Shown piece by piece: positions 50,657-59,029 of a DNA stretch of 64,000 nt. The stretch comes from Actinomadura rudentiformis. GTDB lineage: Bacteria > Actinomycetota > Actinomycetes > Streptosporangiales > Streptosporangiaceae. The notes below the pieces were generated by a model. The model worked only from the letters and a program-made list of their open reading frames with translations, searched no databases and was not told where the DNA came from. Both the position numbers and the translations under genes were made by a program. Where the stretch lies: assembly GCF_008923185.1 (NCBI RefSeq), contig NZ_WBMT01000012.1, positions 62,001 to 126,000 of the forward strand, given 5' to 3'. Position 1 is the stretch's first letter. The number at the start of each line of letters is the position of its first letter.

Positions 50657-51976
50657 TCAGCGCCTCGGGCCCCCGTTGACGAACTCGGTCGCGAGCGCGG
50701 GCTCGCCCTTGGACAACTGGAGCGCCGTGGCGGGGAGCTCCCGCACGGCGCGCACATGGCGCTCGCGGGCGGCCTCCAGCGGCTCGCGGCCCACGATCAT
50801 GCCGTTCTGGACGAGTGGTACTTGCAGAACGCGGTCGCGCGCACCCGGCATCGGCTCTCCCGTGGTGACGATCTCGGCGCACGCGGTGCCGTGCGCGTCG
50901 ATGCGGCGCACGGCCGCCTTGCGGCCGCCGCGGCTGGGCTTGCCCGTCGAACGTTTGGCCACCGGGCGCATCGGGTCGGTGTCCGCCGGGCCGTCCGCGC
51001 GGGCGACCAGCTTGTAGACGAGCGAGGCGGTGGGCGCGCCCGATCCGGTGACGAGCGCGGTGCCGACCCCGTAGCCGTCCACCGGCGCGGCGGCGAGCGC
51101 CGCGATGCCGTACTCGTCCAGGTCTCCGGTGACCACCACGCGGGTGTCGTGGGCACCCAGCGAGTCCAGCTGGGCCCGCACCCGCCGGGCCACCACGCCG
51201 AGATCGCCGCTGTCGATCCGGACCGCGCCAAGGCGCGGTCCGGCGAGCTCCACCGCGGTCTTGACGGCCCGTTCGACGTCGTAGGTGTCGACCAGCAGCG
51301 TGGTGCCCTCGCCGAGCGAGTCCAGCTGCGCGCCGAAGGCGTGCCGCTCGCTGTCGTGGAGCAGTGTGAACGCGTGCGCGCTGGTCCCGGCGGTGGGCAC
51401 GCCGTAGGAGCGGCCCGCCTCCAGGTTGGAGGTGGTGGCGAACCCCGCGATGTACGCGGCGCGGGCGGCGGCGATGGCCGCCTTCTCGTGGGTGCGCCGG
51501 GAGCCCATCTCGATCAGGGGCCGGTCCTCGGCGGCCTGCGCCATGCGGGACGCGGCGGAGGCGATCGCGCAGTCGTGGTTGAGGATCGACAGCACGAGCG
51601 TCTCCAGGAGGACGGCCTCCGCGAACGTGCCTTCCACCACCAGAATCGGCGAGTTCGGGAAGTAGCAGTCGCCTTCGGCGTATCCCCAGATGTTCCCGGA
51701 GAAGCGGTACTCCTCCAGCCATTTCGCGGTCGGCTCGTCGACGATGCCACGGGAGGTCAGGAACTCCAGCATGGGCGCGTCGAAGGTGAAGGCCTCGATC
51801 GCGTCCAGCAGCCGTCCCGTACCCGCCACGACGCCGTAGCGCCGCCCCGCCGGCAGGTGACGGGCGAACACCTCGAAGACCGCTCGCCGGGGGGCCGTGC
51901 CGCTCCGCAGAGCCGCCTGGAGCATGGTCAGCTCGTACTGATCAGTGAGCAGCGCGGTGCCGTTACCAAGGTCCAC
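50657..51976 (-). CDS. pncB: Nicotinate phosphoribosyltransferase
   Basis: About 439 aa, makes nicotinate mononucleotide from nicotinate, PRPP and ATP. Landmarks: ALLTDQYELTMLQAALRSG, the glycine-rich FSGNIWGYAEGD, RRTHEKAAIAAARAAYIAG with the catalytic His region, RIDSGDLGVVARRVR and VDGYGVGTALVT. The GTG at 51976 (MDLGNGTALLTDQYELTM) is taken as start; an ATG at 52009 is possible but lacks a ribosome site. Divergent from clpS, as Rv1330c is from Rv1331. Confidence 0.93.
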   Translation of the reverse strand: MDLGNGTALLTDQYELTMLQAALRSGTAPRRAVFEVFARHLPAGRRYGVVAGTGRLLDAIEAFTFDAPMLEFLTSRGIVDEPTAKWLEEYRFSGNIWGYAEGDCYFPNSPILVVEGTFAEAVLLETLVLSILNHDCAIASAASRMAQAAEDRPLIEMGSRRTHEKAAIAAARAAYIAGFATTSNLEAGRSYGVPTAGTSAHAFTLLHDSERHAFGAQLDSLGEGTTLLVDTYDVERAVKTAVELAGPRLGAVRIDSGDLGVVARRVRAQLDSLGAHDTRVVVTGDLDEYGIAALAAAPVDGYGVGTALVTGSGAPTASLVYKLVARADGPADTDPMRPVAKRSTGKPSRGGRKAAVRRIDAHGTACAEIVTTGEPMPGARDRVLQVPLVQNGMIVGREPLEAARERHVRAVRELPATALQLSKGEPALATEFVNGGPRR

Positions 51977-52129
51977 AAGTGGAACCCTAAGGCCCGGTGT
52001 GTGCACCATGGACGTGTGGCCCGCCACACCCGCCGGTGGACGGGGTGAATAACATCGGTGTCGTGGGCGGCCCGGCCCCGCGAAGAGGCTTCGCGGGGAG
52101 ACGCTGTGGGGAAGAGGGGATACGCGGCG

Positions 52130-52423
52130 ATGACTGCGCCTGCGCCGGTCGAGCTGGAACGGCCGGATGTCGAAGAGGACCTGAGCTCTGACCGGCCCTG
52201 GCTGGCGATCGTCTGGAACGACCCCATCAACCTGATGTCGTACGTCACGTACGTGTTCCAGACCGTCTTCGGCTACCCCAAGACCAAGGCCGAGAAGCTG
52301 ATGCTGGACGTGCACCACAAGGGCCGAGCCGTCGTGGCCAACGGGACCCGCGAGGAGATGGAGCGCGACGTCGAGATCCTGCACTCGTACGGGCTGTGGG
52401 CCACTGTGAAGCGAGACGACTGA
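52130..52423 (+). CDS. clpS: ATP-dependent Clp protease adapter ClpS
   Basis: 97 aa. The core WLAIVWNDPINLMSYVTYVF, then GYPKTKAEKLMLDVHHKGRA and LHSYGLWATVKRD, is the ClpS fold that binds N-degron residues and passes substrates to ClpC/ClpA. The ATG 52130 follows GAAGAGGGGA. It lies upstream of aosR on the same strand. Confidence 0.95.
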   Translation: MTAPAPVELERPDVEEDLSSDRPWLAIVWNDPINLMSYVTYVFQTVFGYPKTKAEKLMLDVHHKGRAVVANGTREEMERDVEILHSYGLWATVKRDD

Positions 52424-52482
52424 GTGAGCGACGGAATGGGCGACGGGATGGGCGACGGAGCGAGCGACCGGATGAACGCCGA
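52424..52482. repeat. 12-bp GGCGACGGGATG-type repeats between clpS and DUF2017
   Basis: GCGACGGAATGG, GCGACGGGATGG and GCGACGGAGCGA follow one another from 52429. GAGTGAGCG occurs both at the clpS stop (52422-52430) and at the next start (52481-52489). Confidence 0.75.
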
Positions 52483-53025
52483 GTGAGCGCCGTCAAGCGG
52501 ACCCGGAAGGGCATCGTCCTGCGGCTGGAGCCGGAGGAGGCCGCGCTCGTGCGAGCGCTGATGGAGCAGCTGCTGGAGCTCCTCGGCGAACCGCCCGCCG
52601 CCGACGACGAGCTGGCCGCGGTGGGCATCTCCGGCGACGCCAAGAAGCCGGACGACCCCGTGCTGGCCCGGCTGTTCCCCGACGCCTACCGTGAAGACGG
52701 CGACGCGGCGGGGGAGTTCCGCCGCTACACCGAGATGGGTCTGCGCGACGGCAAGCGCGAAGCCGCCGGCACGGTGCTGATGACGCTGGGCGCCGTCGAG
52801 GGCGTCGCCGCCGGTGTGGACACCGTCCTGGACGAGGATCAGGCACAGGCGTGGCTGCGTGCGCTCAACGACGTGCGGCTGGCGCTCGGCACCCGGCTGG
52901 ACATCTCCGAGGAGTGGTACGAGGAGGCGGCGCGGCTGGACCCCAATGATCCCCGCATGGCGATGTTCGCCGCGTACGACTGGCTGACCATGCTGCAGGA
53001 AAGCCTCGTGAGAGCGATGTTCTAA
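52483..53025 (+). CDS. aosR: DUF2017/AosR-like regulator
   Basis: 180 aa, GTG 52483 (MSAVKRTRKGIVLRLEPEEA). The pattern LVRALMEQLLELLGE, DPVLARLFPDAYREDG, EFRRYTEMGLRDGKREAAGT and LNDVRLALGTRLDI is that of DUF2017. In M. tuberculosis the homologue AosR (Rv1332) is a redox-sensing regulator that turns on mec-cysO-cysM. This copy has no cysteine, so it cannot use a disulfide switch. It lies directly after clpS, as in M. tuberculosis. Confidence 0.85.
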   Translation: MSAVKRTRKGIVLRLEPEEAALVRALMEQLLELLGEPPAADDELAAVGISGDAKKPDDPVLARLFPDAYREDGDAAGEFRRYTEMGLRDGKREAAGTVLMTLGAVEGVAAGVDTVLDEDQAQAWLRALNDVRLALGTRLDISEEWYEEAARLDPNDPRMAMFAAYDWLTMLQESLVRAMF

Positions 53026-53236
53026 AGCGCGCCCCAGGGCTTGGCGACCATGGGGCCGGGCGTGGTGTGAGGCCTGGCCGAGTTCGGCCATCGCTTGCCT
53101 GCAGGGCTTACTCAATGTCGATGGTACGTCGCGTTCGGTGTTGATACGTTGACGGCGAGAGCTCGTCGGGGGGTGCTCTCCGGGGGTGCACGGGCCCGCC
53201 CGTGGTGGGCCGGAGACCTGCACGGGAGAGACGCGA

Positions 53237-54136
53237 ATGCCTTCTTCAACCGCAGGCAAGACGGTCGGGACGATGGAGTTCGGCGACCATCTCTGCCTCT
53301 CTTACGACAATGCCGAGGAGCGCCTGGCGATCCTGCTCTCCTACGTCCGGGACGGGCTCGCCGCCGACCACAAGGTCATCTACCTGTCCGATCAGGATCC
53401 GCCGGACAAGGTGGTCGGCTGGATGGGCGCCGTGCCCGGGGCGGCCGGCCTCGATCTGGCCGGTGCGCTGGACGAGGGCCGGTTCGTGGTGCGGACCGCC
53501 GAGGAGGCCTACATGGCCACCGGCCGATTCGACCCGGACGAGATCATCGGGCTGTTCGCCACCGAGATCGAGCTCGCCCTCGTCCAGGGCTACAAGGGCG
53601 TCCGGGTCACCGGCGAGGAGACGTTCTCGCTGCGCGGCTGGCCGGGCACCGAGCGGTTCGCCGAGTTCGAGCGCAAGATCGACGAGGTGTTCCGCACGTC
53701 GCAGGTCAACGCGATGGCCATCTGCCAGTACGACCGGCGCTGGTTCGACCAGGCCCATCTGGAGCAGCTGGAGTCGTACCACGTCGACCGGGTGCGCGCC
53801 GACGACCTGCACGACGACGGGGTCCTGCGCGTCGCGCCGTTGTTCGCGCCGCCGGGCCTGGCCCTGGCGGGCGTCATCGACGGCTCCTCCCGCCCGACGC
53901 TGACCCGGGCGCTGGACGGGCTCCCCGAGCAGGGCGGCACCCTGTGCCTGGATCTGTCGGCCGTCGAGTTCAGCGACACCGAGGGCCTCCGGCTCCTGGC
54001 CAGCGCGCGCGAGACGCCCGCCGGGGTGCAGCGGCAGCTGCTGCTGCGGGGTGTTCCGCCCCGCATCGCCGGAGAATTGCACGAGCTCGGACTCGACGCG
54101 ATGCCGGGCGTCTCGGTCGAGGAGAGCGCACAATAA
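53237..54136 (+). CDS. MEDS-STAS signalling protein 1
   Basis: 299 aa. An N-terminal MEDS (DcmR-type) sensory domain (about 14-185: TMEFGDHLCLSYDNAEERLA, YVRDGLAADHKVIYLSD, AICQYDRRWF) is fused to a STAS domain (about 200-299: LALAGVIDGSSRPTLTRALD, TLCLDLSAVEFSDTEGLRLL). At the site where anti-anti-sigma factors carry Asp-Ser-Ser-Gly it reads Asp247-Thr-Glu249-Gly, so the usual phospho-Ser is Glu. ATG 53237 with GGGAGAG upstream. First gene of a three-gene cassette. Confidence 0.85.
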   Translation: MPSSTAGKTVGTMEFGDHLCLSYDNAEERLAILLSYVRDGLAADHKVIYLSDQDPPDKVVGWMGAVPGAAGLDLAGALDEGRFVVRTAEEAYMATGRFDPDEIIGLFATEIELALVQGYKGVRVTGEETFSLRGWPGTERFAEFERKIDEVFRTSQVNAMAICQYDRRWFDQAHLEQLESYHVDRVRADDLHDDGVLRVAPLFAPPGLALAGVIDGSSRPTLTRALDGLPEQGGTLCLDLSAVEFSDTEGLRLLASARETPAGVQRQLLLRGVPPRIAGELHELGLDAMPGVSVEESAQ

Positions 54137-54204
54137 CGATAGAACGACGCAAGGGCCACGCAGGCTTACGCAGGAGAGCCAACCGTCTCTTTGGGAGGCT
54201 CCTG

Positions 54205-55080
54205 ATGTCCTCCAGCTCCACCGCCGTCGGCGAGATGAAGTTCGGCGATCATCTCTGCCTGCCGTACGACAACGACGCGGAACGTTATGCGGTGTTGCTC
54301 GCGTACATCCGCGACGGCCTGCGCTCCCAGCACAAGATCGTCTATCTGGCGGGGGAACGGCGGCCGGACGAGACGCTCGCGCGCCTGGTCCGGGCCACGT
54401 CCGACCCGGACCAGGCGGCGGTGCTGACGGGCGCGGCCGAAACCGGACAGCTGGCGATACGGCCGGTCGTCGAGGCGACCGGCCGGTTCGATCCCGGCGA
54501 GTCGCCGGCCCTGCTCGGCATGGAGATCGAGCGGGCGCTTGCGCAGGGGTACGCCGGCGCGCGCATCACCGGCGAGACCTCGTTCACCCTGCGCGGGCGG
54601 TTCGACGAGTTCGAGGACCGGTGCCAGGTGACGTTCGGTGCGCCGGGCGTGCGGGCGATGGCCGTCTGCCAGTACGACCGGCGCTGGTTCGACGACGCGC
54701 AGCTGCGCCGGCTGGAGGAGCGCCATGACGGCCGCGTCGGCGTGAACGCCGTCTACGCCGACGACGTGCTGACGATCACTCCTCTCTACACGCCGCCCGG
54801 TCTCCGTCTCGCCGGCGCGATCGACGAGTCGACGCTGTCCGCGGTGCAGCGGGCGTTGCGGGAGGTCGGAGGGCGCGGTTCCCACCTGTGCCTCGACCTG
54901 TCGGCGTTGGAGTTCTGCGACATGGAGGGCCTGCGGGTCCTGACCCGCGCGAGCCAGAGCGGCACGGGGATCGACAGGCAGGTGGTGCTGCGCGGAGTGC
55001 CCGGCTATCTCGGGCTGATGATGCGGATCTACGGCTGGGAGGGGATGCCCGGCGTCTTCGTTGAGGAAGCGGTGCGATGA
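54205..55080 (+). CDS. MEDS-STAS signalling protein 2
   Basis: 291-aa paralogue of the gene before it (shared GEMKFGDHLCLPYDND, GYAGARITGETSFTLRGRFD, AMAVCQYDRRWFDDAQLRRL). The STAS domain has LRLAGAIDESTLSAVQRALR and LCLDLSALEFCDMEGLRVL, with Asp239-Met-Glu241-Gly where Ser is normally phosphorylated. ATG 54205 has GGGAGG 6 bases upstream. Its stop overlaps the next start (ATGA), so it is translated together with the kinase-like gene. Confidence 0.85.
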   Translation: MSSSSTAVGEMKFGDHLCLPYDNDAERYAVLLAYIRDGLRSQHKIVYLAGERRPDETLARLVRATSDPDQAAVLTGAAETGQLAIRPVVEATGRFDPGESPALLGMEIERALAQGYAGARITGETSFTLRGRFDEFEDRCQVTFGAPGVRAMAVCQYDRRWFDDAQLRRLEERHDGRVGVNAVYADDVLTITPLYTPPGLRLAGAIDESTLSAVQRALREVGGRGSHLCLDLSALEFCDMEGLRVLTRASQSGTGIDRQVVLRGVPGYLGLMMRIYGWEGMPGVFVEEAVR

Positions 55081-56087
55081 ACGGCCTTCAGGGCTACACG
55101 CCCGGCACCGAGACCAAGGGCGAACGCGGCATCCTGCTGCACCGGGCGCTGATGTACGGGTCGGAGCACGATTTCGCCGACGTCGCCGTGCCTTACCTGC
55201 GCGAGGGAGTGAAGGCGGGCGACGCCGTGGTGGTGATCACCTCGGGGGCCCGCACCGCGCTGCTGCGCGAGCGCCTGGGCGCCGAGCCGGCCGCGCGGAT
55301 CGAGTTCATCGGCCAGTCCGACTGGTTCAAGGGCCCGATGCAGGCGCTCGCCGACTACTACGACCGCACCCACCGGGACTGGTGGCCCCGCGGCCGGCTC
55401 CGGTTGCTGACCGAGCCGGTGTGGACGGGCCGCACGCCGCTGGAGGTCCAGGAGTGGAAACGGCACGAGGCGATCCTGAACGTGGCGTTCGCCGGTACCC
55501 CGAGCACGTTCGTGTGCGCGTACGACACCTCCGCGCTCGACCCGCACATCATCGTCGACGCGGCCCACACCCATCCCGAGCTCGTCGACATCGAAGGCGT
55601 GCGGGTGAGCGAGCATTTCGTCGATCCGGCCGAGTTCTACGCCGGGTGCAACGCGCCGCCGCTGATCCCGCCGCCCGCCGGCGCGGCGCGCCGCGCGTTC
55701 GCCAGCGGGGAGCTGCCCGGCCTGCGTGCGTTCCTCAGCACCGAGTCCATGCGGCACGGACTCCCCGAGGGGCGGGTCTTGCCGTTCGTGCTCGCGGTCA
55801 ACGAGGTCGCCACCAACATCATCCGCCGGGGCGGCGGCACCGGCGCGGTGTGGCTGTGGACCGAGGGCGACGAGCTGATCTGCGACGTCGCCGATCCCGG
55901 ACGGCCGATGGAGGACCACTTCCTCGGCTACCTGCGGCCGCGGCCGCACCAGCCGGGCAGTGCCGCGATGTGGGCCGTGCGGCTGCTCTGCCACATCGTG
56001 GAGATCCGGTCCGGTGACAACGGCGTCCTCGTCCGCATGCACCTCAAGCTGCCGCGACCCCCCCGGACCCCTGATCACCGCCCCTGA
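55077..56087 (+). CDS. MEDS domain plus HATPase (anti-sigma kinase-like) protein
   Basis: 336 aa. The MEDS domain (about 17-185) begins GILLHRALMYGSEHDFADVA and YLREGVKAGDAVVVITSGAR. The C-terminal GHKL ATPase (about 215-325) has an N box FVLAVNEVATNIIRRGGG and a G1 box CDVADPGRP, of the RsbW/SpoIIAB type. Such proteins bind sigma factors or phosphorylate STAS partners; here both nearby STAS partners lack the phospho-Ser. Overlaps gene 2 by 4 bases. No sigma factor gene is adjacent. Confidence 0.82.
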   Translation: MNGLQGYTPGTETKGERGILLHRALMYGSEHDFADVAVPYLREGVKAGDAVVVITSGARTALLRERLGAEPAARIEFIGQSDWFKGPMQALADYYDRTHRDWWPRGRLRLLTEPVWTGRTPLEVQEWKRHEAILNVAFAGTPSTFVCAYDTSALDPHIIVDAAHTHPELVDIEGVRVSEHFVDPAEFYAGCNAPPLIPPPAGAARRAFASGELPGLRAFLSTESMRHGLPEGRVLPFVLAVNEVATNIIRRGGGTGAVWLWTEGDELICDVADPGRPMEDHFLGYLRPRPHQPGSAAMWAVRLLCHIVEIRSGDNGVLVRMHLKLPRPPRTPDHRP

Positions 56088-56120
56088 CCACCGACTCCTG
56101 ACCACCGACCCTGACCTCTG
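56071..56120. repeat. 13-14-bp CTGACCACCGAC repeats across the stop of the MEDS-HATPase gene
   Basis: CTGATCACCGCCC (56071), CTGACCACCGACTC (56084), CTGACCACCGACC (56098), then CTGACCTCTGAC. The stop TGA (56085-56087) is in the second unit and every unit carries TGA. Confidence 0.9.
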
Positions 56121-56174
56121 ACTCTCTGGCCCCTGGACGCCGGGACGGGCGGCGCCTCCGGGTAGCCTTCGGGC

Positions 56175-56591
56175 ATGCTGACGATCGAGCGTGCCCTGGT
56201 TGACAAGATCGTTGCGCATGCGCGCGCCGACCACCCCGACGAGGCCTGTGGCGTGATCGCCGGCGCGGCCGGGTCCGACCGGCCCACCCGGTACGTGGCC
56301 ATGATGAACGCCGAGCGGTCCCCGACGTTCTACCGGTTCGACTCCCTGGAGCAGCTCAAGGTCTGGCGGGAGATGGACGACCGGGACGAGGAGCCGGTGG
56401 TGATCTACCACTCGCACACCGCGACCGAGGCGTACCCGTCGCGTACCGACATCTCCTACGCGTCCGAGCCCAACGCGCACTACGTGCTGGTCTCCACCCG
56501 CGACCCCGAGGAGATCGAGTTCCGCTCGTACCGCATCGTGGACGGCACGGTGACCGAGGAAGAGGTCAAGATCGTCGACGGCTACGCCTGA
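56175..56591 (+). CDS. mec: JAMM/MPN metallopeptidase Mec (CysO-cysteine peptidase)
   Basis: 138 aa. The JAMM motif is HSHTATEAYPSRTD (His-x-His, Ser, Asp) with an upstream Glu in DHPDEACGVI. In M. tuberculosis Mec frees cysteine from the CysO-cysteine adduct. Immediately followed by cysO and cysM, giving a complete sulfur-carrier-based cysteine pathway. Confidence 0.93.
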   Translation: MLTIERALVDKIVAHARADHPDEACGVIAGAAGSDRPTRYVAMMNAERSPTFYRFDSLEQLKVWREMDDRDEEPVVIYHSHTATEAYPSRTDISYASEPNAHYVLVSTRDPEEIEFRSYRIVDGTVTEEEVKIVDGYA

Positions 56592-56645
56592 GAGATGGCC
56601 GAGGCGGGCACGGGATATCTCGCCGGGGTCGGTAAACTGGCGGTC

Positions 56646-56768
56646 ATGTGGACGATCGAGCAGCGGACAGGCGCGCGTAGGCGCCGTGACCCCGTTCTCG
56701 TGATGTCTCCCGTACAGAGCTTCTTGTTCGGGCATTCGCGCGCCGAAGTCGTCTACGACTGTCGCTGA
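56646..56768 (+). CDS. Possible 40-codon leader ORF upstream of cysO
   Basis: ATG 56646 opens a 40-codon frame (MWTIEQRTGARRRRDPVLVM ...) ending VVYDCR at 56768, 91 bases before cysO. An internal ATG at 56703 would give 21 codons. The single Cys codon is the second last codon, a position suited to attenuation by cysteine supply, but the frame has no good ribosome site and codon bias is weak. Confidence 0.3.
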   Translation: MWTIEQRTGARRRRDPVLVMSPVQSFLFGHSRAEVVYDCR

Positions 56769-56859
56769 CGCGCCGCCCCTGCCTGGAATTCCCCCACGCC
56801 CCGCCCTGTTGTGACGCCGTGGCGGGCAAGCCCGTACGAACCCAAAGGAGATCATCGCG

Positions 56860-57132
56860 ATGGCGATCGAAGTCCGGATCCCCACGATCCTGCGCACCCT
56901 CACCGACGGCGCCAAGTCCGTCGAAGGCAAGGGCGGCTCCCTGGACGAGCTCTTCGCCGACCTGGACGTCCGCCACCCCGGCCTGCGGGCGCGGCTCGTG
57001 GACGACAAGGGCCTGCGCAAGTTCGTCAACGTCTATCTGAACGACGAGGACGTGCGCTTCCTCAGCGGCCTGGAGACCGAGGTCTCCGACGGTGACAACG
57101 TCACCATCCTCCCCGCCGTCGCCGGCGGCTGA
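56860..57132 (+). CDS. cysO: Sulfur carrier protein CysO (MoaD/ThiS family)
   Basis: 90-aa ubiquitin-fold protein ending in GG (ILPAVAGG), the C-terminus that is thiocarboxylated. VRIPTILRTLTDGAKSVEGK and VNVYLNDEDVRFLSGL are family patterns. AAAGGAGATC ribosome site. The stop is within 20 bases of the cysM start. Confidence 0.95.
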   Translation: MAIEVRIPTILRTLTDGAKSVEGKGGSLDELFADLDVRHPGLRARLVDDKGLRKFVNVYLNDEDVRFLSGLETEVSDGDNVTILPAVAGG

Positions 57133-57148
57133 GCCGGAACCCGTGTCC

Positions 57149-58096
57149 ATGCGTTTCGACTCGCTGCTGGACTCGCTCGGCCGTACCCCGCTGGTCGGCC
57201 TGCCCCGGCTGTCGCCCGGCCCGGACGTGCGGCTCTGGGCCAAGCTGGAGGACCGCAATCCCACCGGCTCGGTGAAGGACCGGCCCGCCTTCTTCATGAT
57301 CGACAAGGCGGAGAAGGAGGGCCTCCTCACCCCGGGGTGCACCATCCTGGAGCCCACCTCCGGCAATACCGGCATCTCGCTGGCCATGGTCGCCAAGCTG
57401 CGCGGCTACAAGATGATCTGCGTCATGCCGGAGAACACCTCCGAGGAGCGCCGCCAGCTGCTGCGAATGTGGGGTGCGGAGATCATCTCCTCACCGGCCG
57501 CCGGCGGCTCGAACGAGGCCGTCCGGGTGGCCAAGAAGCTGGCGGAGGACAACCCCGACTGGGTGATGCTCTACCAGTACGGCAACGAGGCGAACGCCCT
57601 CGCCCACTACGAGACGACCGGGCCGGAGATCCTCGCGGACCTGCCGACCGTGACGCACTTCGTGGCCGGGCTGGGGACGACCGGGACGCTCATGGGCGTC
57701 GGCCGCTACCTGCGCGAGCACAAGCCCGACGTCAAGATCGTCGCCGCCGAGCCGCGGTACGGCGAGCTGGTGTACGGGCTCCGCAACATCGACGAGGGCT
57801 TCATCCCGGAGCTCTACGACGACTCGGTGCTGACCACCCGGTTCTCGGTCGGCTCGGCGGACGCGCTCCGGCGCACCCGGGAGCTGCTGGAGCAGGAGGG
57901 GATCTTCGCCGGGATCTCCACGGGCGGGGCCCTGCACGCCGCGATCGGCATGGCCAACAAGGCCGTCAAGGCGGGCGAGCGCGCCGACATCGCCTTCGTG
58001 GTCGCCGACGGCGGTTGGAAGTACCTCTCCACCGGCGCCTACGACGGCACTCTCGACGAGGCCGAGGAGCGCCTGGAAGGCCAGCTCTGGGCCTAG
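57149..58096 (+). CDS. cysM: CysO-dependent cysteine synthase CysM
   Basis: 315-aa PLP enzyme using O-phosphoserine and thiocarboxylated CysO. The PLP lysine is Lys43 in PTGSVKDRP, the phosphate loop SGNTGISLAM, plus GLGTTGTLMG. It is very similar to M. tuberculosis CysM as I recall it, including the start MxxYDSLL and the end LEGQLWA. ATG 57149 or GTG 57143 as start. Confidence 0.95.
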   Translation: MRFDSLLDSLGRTPLVGLPRLSPGPDVRLWAKLEDRNPTGSVKDRPAFFMIDKAEKEGLLTPGCTILEPTSGNTGISLAMVAKLRGYKMICVMPENTSEERRQLLRMWGAEIISSPAAGGSNEAVRVAKKLAEDNPDWVMLYQYGNEANALAHYETTGPEILADLPTVTHFVAGLGTTGTLMGVGRYLREHKPDVKIVAAEPRYGELVYGLRNIDEGFIPELYDDSVLTTRFSVGSADALRRTRELLEQEGIFAGISTGGALHAAIGMANKAVKAGERADIAFVVADGGWKYLSTGAYDGTLDEAEERLEGQLWA

Positions 58097-58097
58097 G

Positions 58098-58112
58098 GCG
58101 TGTGTCACACGC
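58098..58112. promoter_or_regulatory. 15-bp palindrome after cysM
   Basis: GCGTGTG-T-CACACGC, 1 base after the cysM stop and 113 bases before the thioesterase start. It may be an operator for the next gene or part of a cysM terminator. Confidence 0.4.
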
Positions 58113-58225
58113 TCTCAGACGCCCTCGCGCATGTCGGTAGCCGGAGGCCTGGACCGGCCGTGTCCTGGGGGTAGGGTTCGTACTCGAACGGGATTCTAGA
58201 AAGTGGGCGGTCCGGGAGGGCGCGG

Positions 58226-59020
58226 ATGAGCAGGTTCGGCGACGCGACCGCGGTCGAGCGGGTGGCTGATGGGCGCTACAAGGTCGAGCTCGACCAGACG
58301 TTCGGGTTCGCCGAAGCGCTCAACGGCGGCTACCTGATGGCCGTGCTGGCCCGGGCCGCCGTGGACGCCTCGCCGCACGAGCACCCCGTCTCGACGGCCG
58401 CCAACTTCCTGCGGGTCGCCAAGGCGGGGCCTGCCGAAGTGCTGGTGGAGTCACGCAAGACCGGCCGCACCGCTGCCATGTCCCGTGTGACGCTCGTCCA
58501 GGGCGGCGAGCCCGTCGTCGACGCGCTCATCACCACCGGAACGCTGGAGTCCGACCTGGAGCCGCACTGGACCGGGGAGGCTCCGCCCGCGATGCCCTCG
58601 CCGGAGGAGTGCTCCACGTTCGCCTCCGGCAAGGACGATCGGGGCTTCGCCGACAACGTCGAGATGCTGTTCGACCCCGCCTCGATGGGCTGGCTCGACG
58701 GCCGCCCGAGCGGGCGGCTGGAGGCGCGGGCGTGGCTCCGGGTGCCGGACTACGAGAACGACGGGTACGCGCTCGCCCTCGCCGTGGACGCCCTGCCCCC
58801 CGTGGTCCTGAACGTGGGCGCCAAGGGCTGGGCGCCGACGGTCGAGCTGACCTGGCACATGCGCGCCGTCCCCCGGCCGGGCCGGCTGGCCGTGCACGGC
58901 GGCGGGCGGCTGGTGGCCGGCGGCTGGTTCGACGAGGAGGTCGAGGTCTGGGACTCGGCCGGGCGGCTCGTCGCCCAGAGCCGCCAGCTCGCCAGGGTGG
59001 GCCGCGGCCTGCCGGGATGA
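58226..59020 (+). CDS. Acyl-CoA thioesterase family protein (double hotdog)
   Basis: 264 aa. The N-terminal hotdog has FGFAEALNGGYLMAVLARAA, then VSTAANFLRVAKAGPAEVLV and RTAAMSRVTLVQGG; the second has VVLNVGAKGWAPTVELTWHM and WDSAGRLVAQSRQLARV. This is the PF13622 (TesB-like) pattern found in actinobacteria. The acyl substrate is unknown. It occupies the place of Rv1337 in the M. tuberculosis order. Confidence 0.87.
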   Translation: MSRFGDATAVERVADGRYKVELDQTFGFAEALNGGYLMAVLARAAVDASPHEHPVSTAANFLRVAKAGPAEVLVESRKTGRTAAMSRVTLVQGGEPVVDALITTGTLESDLEPHWTGEAPPAMPSPEECSTFASGKDDRGFADNVEMLFDPASMGWLDGRPSGRLEARAWLRVPDYENDGYALALAVDALPPVVLNVGAKGWAPTVELTWHMRAVPRPGRLAVHGGGRLVAGGWFDEEVEVWDSAGRLVAQSRQLARVGRGLPG

Positions 59021-59029
59021 ACGTGCGCT

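Noticed and set aside
53095..55080. A 661-aa fused protein covering both MEDS-STAS genes
   Set aside because: The first 370 codons are the wrong frame of gene 1; gene 2 has its own ATG and GGGAGG at 54205.
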